A stretch of 64,000 nucleotides of DNA, from assembly GCF_013386115.1 (NCBI RefSeq), contig NZ_JACAOR010000006.1, forward strand, positions 148,473 to 212,472. The letters run 5' to 3'. The position numbers and the translations under genes are program-made. This document shows, one piece after another, positions 46,688 through 56,203 of the stretch. Source of the stretch: Pseudomonas gingeri (lineage in GTDB: Bacteria > Pseudomonadota > Gammaproteobacteria > Pseudomonadales > Pseudomonadaceae). Below the pieces are notes generated by a model. That model was not told the origin of the DNA. It searched no databases and saw only the letters and a list, made by a program, of their open reading frames with translations. The stretch's first letter is position 1; each line of letters starts with the position of its first letter.

Positions 46688-47866
46688 GTGCCCGCTACTG
46701 AAGTTGTGATCATCGGCGCCGGTGCCGCCGGCCTGATGTGCGCCTTTACCGCCGCCGCCCGCGGACGCCAGGTGATGCTGATCGACCATGCCAACAAGGC
46801 CGGGAAGAAAATCCTGATGTCCGGTGGCGGTCGCTGCAACTTCACCAACATGTACAGCGAACCCGGCAATTTCCTCTCGCAGAACCCACACTTCTGCAAG
46901 TCGGCCCTGGCCCGCTACACCCAGTGGGATTTCATCGCGATGGTGGCCAGGCACGGCGTGCCCTATCACGAGAAAAAACTCGGCCAGCTGTTCTGCGACA
47001 ACAAGTCCAGCGACATACTCGGCATGCTCCTGGACGAATGCGACCAGGCCGGCGTCAGCCTGCACCTGGACACCGCAATCCAGCACATCGAGAAACTCGA
47101 AAGCGGCTACCTGCTGCAAACCACCCTCGGCCAGGTCACCTGCCAGTCCCTGGTGATCGCCACCGGCGGCCTGTCGATCCCGACCCTCGGCGCCACCGGG
47201 TTCGGCTACCAGGTGGCCAGGCAGTTCGGCCACCAGGTGTTACCGACCCGCGCCGGCCTGGTACCGTTCACCATTACCGATCAACTCAAGGAATTGTGCG
47301 GCGAGCTGTCCGGGACCTCGGTGGATTGCCTGGTGAGCTGCAACGACCAGGGCTTCCGGGAAAATATCCTGTTCACCCACCGCGGCCTCAGCGGTCCGGC
47401 GATCCTGCAGATTTCCTCGTTCTGGCAACCCGGCGACACCGTGCACATCAACCTGCTGCCCGACCACGACGCGCTGGACTGGCTGCAACAGCAGCAGGCC
47501 GAACGGCCCAACAGCGAGCTGAAAACCCTGCTCGGCGAGCTGTTCACCAAGAAGATGGCCAACCTGCTGGCCGAGCACTGGTTCGTCTCCAAGCCCATGA
47601 AACAGTACACCCCGGCGGAACTGGCCGAGGTCGCGGGCAAGCTCGGCGACTGGCAGGTGGTCCCCGCCGGCACCGAAGGCTATCGCACCGCCGAAGTCAC
47701 CCTCGGTGGCGTCGATACCCGCGAAGTCTCGTCGAAGACCATGGAGTCGCTGAAAAGCCCCGGCCTGTACTTTATCGGCGAAGTGCTGGACGTCAGCGGC
47801 CACCTCGGCGGCTTCAACTTCCAGTGGGCCTGGGCTTCAGGGTACGCGGCGGCGCAATTCGCCTGA
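46688..47866 (+). CDS. HI0933/YhiN-type NAD(P)/FAD-dependent oxidoreductase
   Basis: A 392-aa flavoprotein of the HI0933 family (YhiN type). The FAD motif IIGAGAAGLMCAFTAAARG starts at residue 8. Family stretches GKKILMSGGGRCNFTN, ATGGLSIPTLGATGFGY and the C-terminal GEVLDVSGHLGGFNFQWAW are all present. Substrate is unknown. Start is GTG 46688 with GAGGACATC upstream. It lies alone between two REP clusters. Confidence 0.88.
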   Translation: MPATEVVIIGAGAAGLMCAFTAAARGRQVMLIDHANKAGKKILMSGGGRCNFTNMYSEPGNFLSQNPHFCKSALARYTQWDFIAMVARHGVPYHEKKLGQLFCDNKSSDILGMLLDECDQAGVSLHLDTAIQHIEKLESGYLLQTTLGQVTCQSLVIATGGLSIPTLGATGFGYQVARQFGHQVLPTRAGLVPFTITDQLKELCGELSGTSVDCLVSCNDQGFRENILFTHRGLSGPAILQISSFWQPGDTVHINLLPDHDALDWLQQQQAERPNSELKTLLGELFTKKMANLLAEHWFVSKPMKQYTPAELAEVAGKLGDWQVVPAGTEGYRTAEVTLGGVDTREVSSKTMESLKSPGLYFIGEVLDVSGHLGGFNFQWAWASGYAAAQFA

Positions 47867-47892
47867 CCTTTGCGCGCGTTTCGGATACACCG

Positions 47893-48063
47893 CGTTATCG
47901 TTCATCGCCAGCAAGCCGGCTCCCACAGGTTCGGTGTCGATTGCAGGCTGTGTGCACAACACGGACATTGTGGGGGCTGGCAAGCCGGCTCCCACAGGTT
48001 CAGTGCCGGTTGCAGGCTGTGTGCACAACACGGACATTGTGGGAGCCGGCTTGCTGGCGATGG
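47893..48063. repeat. REP cluster with a tandem unit of about 60 bases
   Basis: Three REP arms. A stretch starting CCGGCTCCCACAGGTTC and holding GCAGGCTGTGTGCACAACAC occurs twice in direct tandem (from about 47918 and 47977). The rest of the 360-base gap to 48226 holds nothing else I can support. Confidence 0.85.
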
Positions 48064-48226
48064 CGTCCGCACAGGCGAACACAAGGCACAATAGACTTCC
48101 GCAACATTGATTACGGGCGCATCAGCGATCACGGAACAAATTTTGCTGTAGACCGATGTGGCGTCATCACAATGCCGCCCGTCTACCCATCATTCAGATC
48201 AACCGCTGGCAGGCTCTCTCACCTTC

Positions 48227-50419
48227 ATGGCATCGACCTCGTTCAACCAGTCCCTGCGCCGTCTCTGGGCGCTGGACAAATTCAGCTATAGCGTTCGGGT
48301 GTTCATCGCCCTGACCGGCATCATGACCCTGTGCTGGTTCCAGAACGAAATGAAGCTGCTGATCCCGCTGTTCCTCGGGGTCATCGCCAGCGCCCTGGCC
48401 GAGACCGACGACAGTTGGCAGGGCCGTCTCAATGCGCTGGCAGTGACGCTGGTGTGTTTCAGCGTCGCGGCCTTCTCGGTCGAACTGCTGTTCCCCTACC
48501 CGGTGGTGTTCGTCGTCGCCATGGCCCTGGCGGCCTTCGGCTTGACCATGCTCGGAGCCCTGGGCGAACGCTACGGGGCGATTGCCTCGGCAACCCTGAT
48601 TCTTTCGGTCTACACCATGATCGGCGTGGACCAGCGCGGCGGCGAAGTCAACGATCTCTGGCACGAGCCCCTGCTGCTGGTGGCCGGGGCCGGCTGGTAC
48701 GGCGTGCTCTCGGTGCTGTGGCAAGCGCTGTTTTCCAACCAGCCGGTACAGCAGAGCCTGGCGAAGCTGTTCCGTGAGCTGGGCCTCTACCTCAAGCTCA
48801 AGTCGTCGCTGTTCGAACCGATCCGGCAGATGGACGTCGAAGCCCGGCGCCTGGAACTGGCCCGGCAGAACGGCAAGGTGGTCGCGGCGCTGAACACCGC
48901 CAAGGAAATCATCCTGCACCGGGTCGGCAACGGTCGACCGGGGTCGAAAGTCAGCCGCTACCTGAAGCTGTATTTCCTCGCCCAGGATATCCACGAACGC
49001 GCCAGTTCTTCGCACTATCCGTACAACGCCCTGGCCGAGGCCTTTTTCCACAGCGATGTGCTGTTCCGCTGCCAGCGCCTGTTGCGCCAGCAGGGCAAGG
49101 CCTGCCGGGCACTCGCGGAGTCGATCCAGCTGCGCCAGCCGTTCGTCTATGACGCCAGCTTCGCCGAGGCCCTGGGCGACCTGCACGCCTCGATGGAACA
49201 CCTGCGCATCCAGAGCAACCCGGCCTGGCGCGGCCTGTTGCGCTCGCTACGAGCCCTGGCCGCCAACCTCAGCACCCTGGACCGTCTGCTCAGCGACGCC
49301 AGCAACCCCGACAGCCTGGCCGACGCCACCGACAGCAGCCTGCTGGACCGCTCGCCACGCAACTTCAAGGATGTGCTGACACGCCTGCGTACCCAGCTGA
49401 CCCCGACCTCGCTGCTGTTCCGCCACGCCCTGCGCCTGCCGCTGGCCTTGAGCGTCGGCTACGGCATGGTGCACCTGGTGCATCCTTCCCAGGGCTACTG
49501 GATCATCCTCACCACGCTGTTCGTCTGCCAACCGAACTACGGCGCCACACGGCGCAAGCTGGGCCAGCGGATCATCGGCACGGCCATCGGCCTGACCGCC
49601 GCCTGGGCGCTGTTCGACCTGTTCCCGAGCCCGTTGATCCAGGCCATGTTCACCATCGTCGCGGGGGTGACCTTCTTTATCAACCGCACCACCCGCTACA
49701 CCCTGGCGACCGCCGCCATGACCCTGACGGTGCTGTTCTGCTTCAACCAGGTGGGCGACGGCTACGGCCTGTTCCTGCCACGCCTGATGGATACCCTGCT
49801 CGGCGCCCTGATCGCCGGCCTGGCGGTCTTCCTGTTCCTGCCGGACTGGCAGGGGCGGCGCCTGAACAAGGTGCTGGCCAACACCCTGAGCTGCAACAGC
49901 CTGTACCTGCGCCAGATCATGCAGCAGTACGCCCACGGCAAGAGCGACGACCTGGCCTATCGCCTGGCCCGGCGCAACGCACACAACGCCGACGCGGCGC
50001 TGTCGACTACCCTGGCGAACATGTTGATGGAGCCGGGGCATTTCCGTAAGGAAGCCGACGTGGGTTTCCGTTTCCTGGTGCTCTCGCACACCTTGCTCAG
50101 CTACCTCTCGGGGCTGGGGGCGCACCGGGAAAACCAGCTGCCGACTGAAGTCCGCGAGCATCTGATCAACGGCGCCGGGGCGACCCTGGCCGCCAGCATC
50201 GAGCAGATTGCCATCGGGCTGGCGAACAAGACGCCCATCGAGATCCAGAGCGATACCGAAGAAGCCCTGGCGAACGAACTGGAGCAGATGCCGGACGAGA
50301 CCGACGAGATACAGCGCCTGGTGCAGACGCAACTGGCATTGATCTGTCGCCAGCTGGGACCGTTGCGCACGCTGGCGGCGCACCTGATCAAGGGCCCGGA
50401 AGAAAACACCGAATCTTGA
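48227..50419 (+). CDS. YccS/YhfK-type inner-membrane protein
   Basis: A 730-aa protein of the YccS (FUSC-like) family. It has an N-terminal group of six or so helices (about 20-160), a soluble central domain (about 170-400), a second helix group (about 405-530) and a cytoplasmic C-terminal domain. Family members are linked to efflux of aromatic or toxic compounds, but the function is not settled. The start at 48227 (MASTSFNQ) is preferred over a longer frame lacking a ribosome binding site. Confidence 0.85.
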   Translation: MASTSFNQSLRRLWALDKFSYSVRVFIALTGIMTLCWFQNEMKLLIPLFLGVIASALAETDDSWQGRLNALAVTLVCFSVAAFSVELLFPYPVVFVVAMALAAFGLTMLGALGERYGAIASATLILSVYTMIGVDQRGGEVNDLWHEPLLLVAGAGWYGVLSVLWQALFSNQPVQQSLAKLFRELGLYLKLKSSLFEPIRQMDVEARRLELARQNGKVVAALNTAKEIILHRVGNGRPGSKVSRYLKLYFLAQDIHERASSSHYPYNALAEAFFHSDVLFRCQRLLRQQGKACRALAESIQLRQPFVYDASFAEALGDLHASMEHLRIQSNPAWRGLLRSLRALAANLSTLDRLLSDASNPDSLADATDSSLLDRSPRNFKDVLTRLRTQLTPTSLLFRHALRLPLALSVGYGMVHLVHPSQGYWIILTTLFVCQPNYGATRRKLGQRIIGTAIGLTAAWALFDLFPSPLIQAMFTIVAGVTFFINRTTRYTLATAAMTLTVLFCFNQVGDGYGLFLPRLMDTLLGALIAGLAVFLFLPDWQGRRLNKVLANTLSCNSLYLRQIMQQYAHGKSDDLAYRLARRNAHNADAALSTTLANMLMEPGHFRKEADVGFRFLVLSHTLLSYLSGLGAHRENQLPTEVREHLINGAGATLAASIEQIAIGLANKTPIEIQSDTEEALANELEQMPDETDEIQRLVQTQLALICRQLGPLRTLAAHLIKGPEENTES

Positions 50420-50436
50420 AAACGCCCCGCTCCCCT

Positions 50437-50525
50437 GTAGGAGCTGGCTTGTCGGGACGCCGCATCGCAGCGATGAGGCCCTCAAGACCGCCAAAAGCTT
50501 CGTCGGCAAGCCGACTCCTGCAAGG
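50437..50525. repeat. REP doublet
   Basis: Arms GTAGGAGCTGGCTTGTCGGG and GTCGGCAAGCCGACTCCTGC between convergent genes; it differs from the others by compensated changes (GTCGG / CCGAC). Confidence 0.88.
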
Positions 50526-50539
50526 TTTCGCGAAGGTGG

Positions 50540-51277
50540 TTACATCCCATGCAGCTTGAGCAGGCGCTCGTAACTGCCGTCCGCCTTCATCGCGGCGATC
50601 TCGCGGTCGAAACCGGCGACGATCCGTTCATGCTCCGGGTTCTTCAGGCTGACCAGGATATGCAGGCTGTTCTCGCTCAACGGCTTGGGCAGGAACTCCA
50701 CCGCATTGCGCACCCGCGGCGTTTCGCTTTTCAGGTAGTAACGCGCCACATACTCGTCTTCCAGGGTCAGCTTCACCCGGTCCGCCGCCAGCATGCGCAC
50801 GGCCATGGCGAAGTTGTGCACCGGGACCTTCTGCAACTGGGCGTCCGCCTCGAAGTCGGCGGAATAGGCGTAGTCGCGCACCACGGCAATCGGAAAGTCA
50901 TGCAGCTGCGGCAAGGTGTCGTAGGTGATCGGTGAATCCTTGCGCTTGAGAAAACGCACGCGGTTGAGCAGGTACTCGTCGGAGAACTGCCCCAGCAAGG
51001 TCCTGTCCTTGGTGTACCAGGCATTGATCAGCACGTCATAGCGCCCTTCGCCGACCCCTTTCAGGGCGCGCGCCCAGGGCACCTGCTCGAAGTCGCTGGC
51101 ATAACCGGCACGGGCCAGGGCCGTGCTGACGATATCGGTCGCCAGGCCGCCATTGACCAGGGTCGCATCGGTGAACGGCGGCCAGGCGTCGGCTACCAAG
51201 CGCAATTTTTCTGCGGTAGCGCTCTGTGCCAGCAGCAGCAATCCAAGCAAAGCAAAAGCTCGATGCAATCGCGACAT
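50540..51277 (-). CDS. Periplasmic amino-acid-type binding protein (SBP_bac_3)
   Basis: A 245-aa secreted protein: signal peptide 1-22 (AQSATAE), then a type II periplasmic binding fold starting LRLVADAWPPFTD with the usual VPWARALKGVGEGRYDVL. No permease or ATPase gene is near, so it may serve a distant transporter or a sensor. The start at 51277 gives a proper signal peptide. Upstream 51278-51573 shows no gene. Confidence 0.85.
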   Translation of the reverse strand: MSRLHRAFALLGLLLLAQSATAEKLRLVADAWPPFTDATLVNGGLATDIVSTALARAGYASDFEQVPWARALKGVGEGRYDVLINAWYTKDRTLLGQFSDEYLLNRVRFLKRKDSPITYDTLPQLHDFPIAVVRDYAYSADFEADAQLQKVPVHNFAMAVRMLAADRVKLTLEDEYVARYYLKSETPRVRNAVEFLPKPLSENSLHILVSLKNPEHERIVAGFDREIAAMKADGSYERLLKLHGM

Positions 51278-51573
51278 GCCAAAGATCCTTAGCGGGCGGG
51301 TCTGCCCTGCAGAGTGAACCGAAGCCCAGGGGCCGGGCGAAAGCAAGTGGCCATCTCCCAGCTCCTAACATTAGCTCATTGGCGCCGAGGCAAACGCCCT
51401 GCAAAGCAGATTACACAAAGATGACGAGGCCGAGCAAAATGAATGATGGCAACTAGCCTTCGTTCACAAAAAATTACCCGACTGGCGATCCACGCAAAGC
51501 CGGGAGTCGCGGTTGGCTCGGCGAGGCAACCCGCTTAGTATCGGTAGCGGATATCTGAATCAGGATGAGGCAC

Positions 51574-52026
51574 ATGACAATCGACTGGATCTGCAAACAT
51601 CACAGCGACCTGGGCAAGGAGCAGCTCTACACCATCCTGCAACTGCGTACCGAGGTCTTCGTGGTCGAGCAGAAATGCCCCTATCAGGAAGTCGACGGCC
51701 GCGATCTGGAAGGCGACACCTGTCATCTGATGGGTTGGCGCGACGACCGGCTGGCCGCCTACCTGCGCCTGCTCGACCCAGTATCGCAGGGCGGTGACGT
51801 GGTGATCGGGCGGGTAGTGATTGCACCGGAGGCGCGCGGCCTCGGGTTGGGCCACGAGTTGATGGCGCAGGCACTCAGGCACGCCGAAAAGCTGTGGCCG
51901 GAACAGCCGATCTACCTCTCGGCCCAGGCGCACCTGCAGGCCTACTACGGACGCTACGGCTTCGAGGCCGTGGGCGAGGCGTATCTGGAGGATGACATCC
52001 CGCACATCGGCATGCGCAAGGCCTGA
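51574..52026 (+). CDS. elaA: ElaA-type GNAT acetyltransferase
   Basis: A 150-aa GNAT-fold protein of the ElaA family: LRTEVFVVEQKCPYQEVDG near the N-terminus and the acetyl-CoA loop VVIAPEARGLGLGHELM. The substrate is unknown. The start ATG 51574 has GAGG five bases upstream; the ATG nine bases earlier lacks one. Convergent with the winged-helix gene 6 bases downstream. Confidence 0.9.
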   Translation: MTIDWICKHHSDLGKEQLYTILQLRTEVFVVEQKCPYQEVDGRDLEGDTCHLMGWRDDRLAAYLRLLDPVSQGGDVVIGRVVIAPEARGLGLGHELMAQALRHAEKLWPEQPIYLSAQAHLQAYYGRYGFEAVGEAYLEDDIPHIGMRKA

Positions 52027-52032
52027 AACCGA

Positions 52033-52329
52033 TCAGGGATAGCCCAGCACCTGCCTGATCGACGCCAGGTTACGCTCGATCCAGGTCTTGTCGATCGCCC
52101 CCCAGCCATGGATCCGGTAGTGCCCGGCATGGTTGCGGGCGCCTTCCTCCTGCTCGAACTCGCAGAGGATATCCAGGTCGGCCAGGGCCACGATGGTGTC
52201 CTGGGCAGTGCGTCGCGGCATGCCGGTCGCCTCGGTCAGCGCCGGGACGCTGCTGGCCACCCCGCTGTCGATCAGCCAGGCCACATACAGGCGACGATAG
52301 AAACTGCTCTTGGTCTTGCTGACGTCCAT
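52033..52329 (-). CDS. Small winged-helix DNA-binding protein
   Basis: A 98-aa protein with a helix-turn-helix of winged type (VPALTEATGMPRRTAQDTIVAL, split over about 28-50). The family is widespread in gammaproteobacteria without a known target. It lies 21 bases after the YgjP-type gene and is likely co-transcribed with it. Confidence 0.75.
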   Translation of the reverse strand: MDVSKTKSSFYRRLYVAWLIDSGVASSVPALTEATGMPRRTAQDTIVALADLDILCEFEQEEGARNHAGHYRIHGWGAIDKTWIERNLASIRQVLGYP

Positions 52330-52350
52330 CCGAAATTCCTTGTCGCTCGC

Positions 52351-52863
52351 TTAATCGGCCACGGCGGCCTTGCCCTGCATGTCCCGCCAGGTCAGATAGA
52401 CCCGCAGGTCGAATTCCAGCTGGTGATACCCCGGCTGCATGTATTCGCACAGCTGGTAGAAAGCCTTGTTGTGATCGCTTTCCTTGAGGTGTGCCAGTTC
52501 GTGCACCACGATCATCCGGAGGAACTCCGGTGCCGCCTCCTTGAACAGCGAGGCGATGCGAATCTCCTTCTTGGCCTTGAGCTTGCCACCCTGCACCCGC
52601 GAGATCGCGGTATGCAGGCCAAGGGCGCGATGGGTCAGGTCCAGGCGATTATCGAACAGTACCTTGTCGATGGCCGGGGCATTGCGCAGGTGCTCCTGCT
52701 TCAGGGCCAGGGCATAGCCGTACAGCGCCTTGTCGCTCTGCACGCCATGTCGCCCGGCATAGCGCTGGTTCAGGTAGGTGCCCAGCTGGTCCCCGGCAAT
52801 CATCTGGCGCACCTGGTCCTGCAAGGACGTGGGATAGGCCTGAAGGTATTTCAGCGCAGTCAT
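52351..52863 (-). CDS. YgjP-like metal-dependent hydrolase (DUF45 family)
   Basis: A 170-aa protein with the zinc-protease motif HELAH and a downstream His in ESDHNKAFY, characteristic of YgjP/SprT-like (M48-related) proteins. No signal peptide; predicted cytoplasmic. The start ATG follows directly from the upstream gap to the GGDEF-EAL gene. Substrate unknown. Confidence 0.85.
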   Translation of the reverse strand: MTALKYLQAYPTSLQDQVRQMIAGDQLGTYLNQRYAGRHGVQSDKALYGYALALKQEHLRNAPAIDKVLFDNRLDLTHRALGLHTAISRVQGGKLKAKKEIRIASLFKEAAPEFLRMIVVHELAHLKESDHNKAFYQLCEYMQPGYHQLEFDLRVYLTWRDMQGKAAVAD

Positions 52864-52908
52864 GGAAGGCCGTTACGTACATCGAAGAAGGTCACCAGTG
52901 TAGCGAAT

Positions 52909-55032
52909 TCAACCTGTCAGTGCGCTCCAGTCGAATGTCGGGCCGAAGCCGGTGGCATCCCTGGCGGTCAGCGGACGGGCCACCAGGAAGCCCTGGACAA
53001 AGGGACAGCCATTGGCCTTGAGCCACTGCGACTGCTCCAGGGTTTCCACCCCTTCGGCGATCACCAGCAGGCCGAACTGCTGGCAGAGTTCGATCACGCT
53101 GCGCGCCAGCGCCGCGTCCCGCGGCGAATCGAGAATCTTGGCGATCAGGTGACGGTCGAGCTTGAGGGTGTCCAGCTCAAGGTCGCGCAGGTGGTTCAGC
53201 GAACAATGACCGGAGCCGAAGTCATCCAGGGCGACCCGCATGCCCAGTGCGCGAATGCGCCGCAGCTGTTTGCGCGAGGCCTCGAAATCGTGCATCAGCG
53301 CCGCCTCGGTGACCTCGACCTCCAACTGGCTGGGGCGCAGGTCGTGACGCTCGATCACCTCCTGCAACTCGTCGACCAGGTTCGGCATGCAGAACTGGGT
53401 GGAACTCAGGCTGACACTGAGCACCAGTTCATCGGCGAACACACCATTCCAGGCATGGCGCTGGGTCGCCGCCTGGCGATAGATCCAGCTGCCCAGGCGG
53501 CTGATCAGGCGGACCTCTTCCAGCAGCGGCAGGAACAGCCCCGGCGGCACGTCACCGACACTGGGATGGTGCCAGCGCAACAAGGCCTCGAAGCCGCGCA
53601 GACGACCGTCCGCGAGGGACACCTGGGGCTGATAGACCATCTTGAATTCCTTGCTCTCGATGGCCGAACGGACGCTTTCCTCAAGCATCAGCCGCGAGCG
53701 GGCCCGCCCGTTCATTTCATGGTCGTAGTAGCGATATTGCTGGCGCCCGGCGCGCTTGGCCTCGTACATCGCAATGTCCGCGGCCCGCAACAGGCCATCG
53801 AGGTTGGCACCGCAATCGGGGTAGGTGGCGATCCCGATGCTGACCCCCAGGGTCATGTCCAGGCCATCGATCTGCTGGCGGATCGACACCCGCTCGATCA
53901 GTCTTTCCGCGAGTTTCGCCGCCTGCTCCGGGCGCTCCAGATCGAGCAAGGTGGTGAATTCGTCGCCGCCCATGCGCGCCAGGATATCGAAGGGCTTGAG
54001 ACAGGCCTTCAACTGCTCCGAGACCCAGCGCAGCACCCGGTCGCCAGCCTCGTGCCCAAGGGAGTCGTTGACCCGCTTGAAGCCGTCGAGGTCGAGGTAC
54101 ATCAACACCAGCGACTTGTGGCTGTGATCGCTGCGCAACAGGGTGTTTTCCGCGGTCTGGTAGAAGCCCCGGCGGTTGAGCAGGCCTGTCAGCGGGTCGG
54201 TCACTGCCTGGAACTCCAGTTGCTGATGCAGATGGTGCACCACCGACATGTCGAGCACGGTGACCACCATCGCCCGCTGGTCAGACGGCAAAGGCGCGCA
54301 GGACATGGCCACTGGCAATGATTCGCCGGCAGTGGTGCGCAGTTGGGCGTCGTGCAGGCGATAGATCTCCCCCTTGCGATAACCCTCGTGCAACGGGCAG
54401 CCCGGCCAATCGGGAAAGTGTGGGTACTGCAGGAAGTTCAGGAACGGCATGCCGATCAACAGTTCCAGCGGGGCGTTGAGCAGACGGGAAATCGCCGGGT
54501 TGGCAAAACGGATGCTGCCATCGTCATTGACCACCAGAATGCCTTCCGCGGCATTCTCCAGCACCGAGGCATTGAAGGCCCGGGCCGCTTCCAGGTCGCG
54601 GGTCAGTTGCTGCAGGGACCGGCGGTTGCGCTGTTGCTCCAGCAACGCCTGGACCTTGGGCTTGAGGATATCCGGGTTGAAGGGCTTGAACAGATAATCC
54701 ACCGCGCCGCTGGCATAACCCTTGATGACGGCATCCTGGGACTGCTCGTTGGCGGTGAGGAAAATGATCGGGGTCAGGCGCGTACGCTGGCTACCACGCA
54801 TCAGACGGGCGACTTCGAAGCCGTCCATGCCAGGCATCTGCACATCCAGCAATACCAGGTCGATCTCGTGTTCCAGCAGCAGCGTCAGCGCTTCGATACC
54901 GGACGCCGCAGTAACCACCTGCCAGTCCTGCCGTTCCAGTAATGCTCGCATGCTGATCAGGTTTTCAGGATAGTCATCGACCACCAAAAGGACAGAACTG
55001 CTTTCACCAGCCTTAAGTTGCGCGCAATCCAT
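52909..55032 (-). CDS. REC-PAS-GGDEF-EAL response regulator
   Basis: A 707-aa cyclic-di-GMP protein: receiver domain 1-130 (D19, D20, phospho-acceptor D63, K in FKPF), PAS about 145-260, GGDEF about 275-440 and EAL about 445-700. The GGDEF motif is intact (MGGDEF), but the inhibitory RxxD site reads KPFD. EAL motifs FEALLRW, EVTEAAL, DDFGSGH and AEGVET are present; the usual metal-binding Asn in VNLS is Ser (VSLSSTQF). It may therefore favour synthesis or have weak hydrolysis. No cognate kinase is adjacent. Confidence 0.92.
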   Translation of the reverse strand: MDCAQLKAGESSSVLLVVDDYPENLISMRALLERQDWQVVTAASGIEALTLLLEHEIDLVLLDVQMPGMDGFEVARLMRGSQRTRLTPIIFLTANEQSQDAVIKGYASGAVDYLFKPFNPDILKPKVQALLEQQRNRRSLQQLTRDLEAARAFNASVLENAAEGILVVNDDGSIRFANPAISRLLNAPLELLIGMPFLNFLQYPHFPDWPGCPLHEGYRKGEIYRLHDAQLRTTAGESLPVAMSCAPLPSDQRAMVVTVLDMSVVHHLHQQLEFQAVTDPLTGLLNRRGFYQTAENTLLRSDHSHKSLVLMYLDLDGFKRVNDSLGHEAGDRVLRWVSEQLKACLKPFDILARMGGDEFTTLLDLERPEQAAKLAERLIERVSIRQQIDGLDMTLGVSIGIATYPDCGANLDGLLRAADIAMYEAKRAGRQQYRYYDHEMNGRARSRLMLEESVRSAIESKEFKMVYQPQVSLADGRLRGFEALLRWHHPSVGDVPPGLFLPLLEEVRLISRLGSWIYRQAATQRHAWNGVFADELVLSVSLSSTQFCMPNLVDELQEVIERHDLRPSQLEVEVTEAALMHDFEASRKQLRRIRALGMRVALDDFGSGHCSLNHLRDLELDTLKLDRHLIAKILDSPRDAALARSVIELCQQFGLLVIAEGVETLEQSQWLKANGCPFVQGFLVARPLTARDATGFGPTFDWSALTG

Positions 55033-55277
55033 GCTGCTTCTCTATGTTCGGGGAACTCCACCGGTGGTCATACGGAAAACCGGACTATGGACAAGGACAA
55101 CTCTAGTCCGGGTTTGCGCAAAGAGTAGTGACCATTACGCCATCATCCTTGGCGAGCGCCTATATCCCGACTAACGGTCGATGAAACTGATCGCGGCATT
55201 CAGCCGGCCGACAGTTGCCCGGCGTCGCCGAGGCTTATAACAGAGGCTCTCAAACCACACGAGCCAAGACCGTGAGC

Positions 55278-55952
55278 ATGATCGACCTGTCGACCTGGGA
55301 ACTGACCATCCCCGAGGGCACGCCCGCCACCCGTATCGGTACCCAGGCCCTGGCCCGGGGCTTCAGCGATGAGTATTTCCACGCCGACAGCGGCAGCCTG
55401 TTTTTCTGGGCCCCGGTCACCGGTACATTGACGCCCAACACCCACTACCCACGCACCGAACTCCGCGAGACCAGCGCCGACGGACGCCTGCGCAACTGGG
55501 CCTATCGCGACGCCGACAACAGCCTGCACGCCAACCTGGCGGTGAACCAGGTGCCTTCCAGCGGCAGTATCGTGATCGGCCAGATCCACGTCGACCACGA
55601 CAGCAAACCGCTGCTCAAGCTCGAATACCGCTACAAGGCCGCCAGCCATACCGGTTCGATCGTCGCCCAGGTCCGCGCGGACGATCCGCAGGCGAAGAAC
55701 GGAGCCCTGGTGGTCATCGCCCGCAATGTCCAACTCGACCAGCACTTTTCCTACAACATCCACCTCACGCCCAACGGCACGCTGAGCCTCAGCGCCGCCG
55801 ACGGACACTGGGAAACCCCTCTCAATCCGGCCTGGGCCAACAAGCAGCTGTACTTCAAGGCCGGGGTTTATGTGCAGGACAACCATGGCGGCGCCAATGA
55901 AGGCGGTCGTGCGACCTTCTACGAGCTGGCGATCAAGCACACACCGGCCTGA
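55278..55952 (+). CDS. PL7 alginate lyase, copy 1
   Basis: A 224-aa polysaccharide lyase family 7 protein. Catalytic sequences are all visible: RTELRE (59-64), QIH (102-104) and YFKAGVYVQ (192-200). No signal peptide is seen, as in P. aeruginosa PA1167-type lyases. Start ATG 55278 aligns with the start of copy 2; a GTG at 55272 is an alternative and no good Shine-Dalgarno is visible. The downstream paralogue shares about half of its residues, so the two arose by duplication or by transfer of a related gene. Confidence 0.9.
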   Translation: MIDLSTWELTIPEGTPATRIGTQALARGFSDEYFHADSGSLFFWAPVTGTLTPNTHYPRTELRETSADGRLRNWAYRDADNSLHANLAVNQVPSSGSIVIGQIHVDHDSKPLLKLEYRYKAASHTGSIVAQVRADDPQAKNGALVVIARNVQLDQHFSYNIHLTPNGTLSLSAADGHWETPLNPAWANKQLYFKAGVYVQDNHGGANEGGRATFYELAIKHTPA

Positions 55953-56203
55953 TTCCCCCCGCCCAGCGGTAATAGCACCTTGCCAACCCGACCAACGGCT
56001 ATCGGCGCAAGCCGAAGCCTGGCGGGGCCTTGTGCATTTCGTCGGCACTTTGACGTCAACCGTTCGCCGGTTTGACGTTAACAAACTATCGTTCAACCCG
56101 TATAAAGAGCGCCCAAAGCCCCAGGCTAAAGCAGTTTGTCTGATTTTTACCAGACGACATGCCTATGCCCGTGCGTCGTACGTTTTACACGGGAGACTCC
56201 CCC

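Noticed and set aside
52108..54321. Open frame of 737 codons on the plus strand opposite the winged-helix, YgjP and GGDEF-EAL genes
   Set aside because: It spans three recognised minus-strand genes and lacks any domain.
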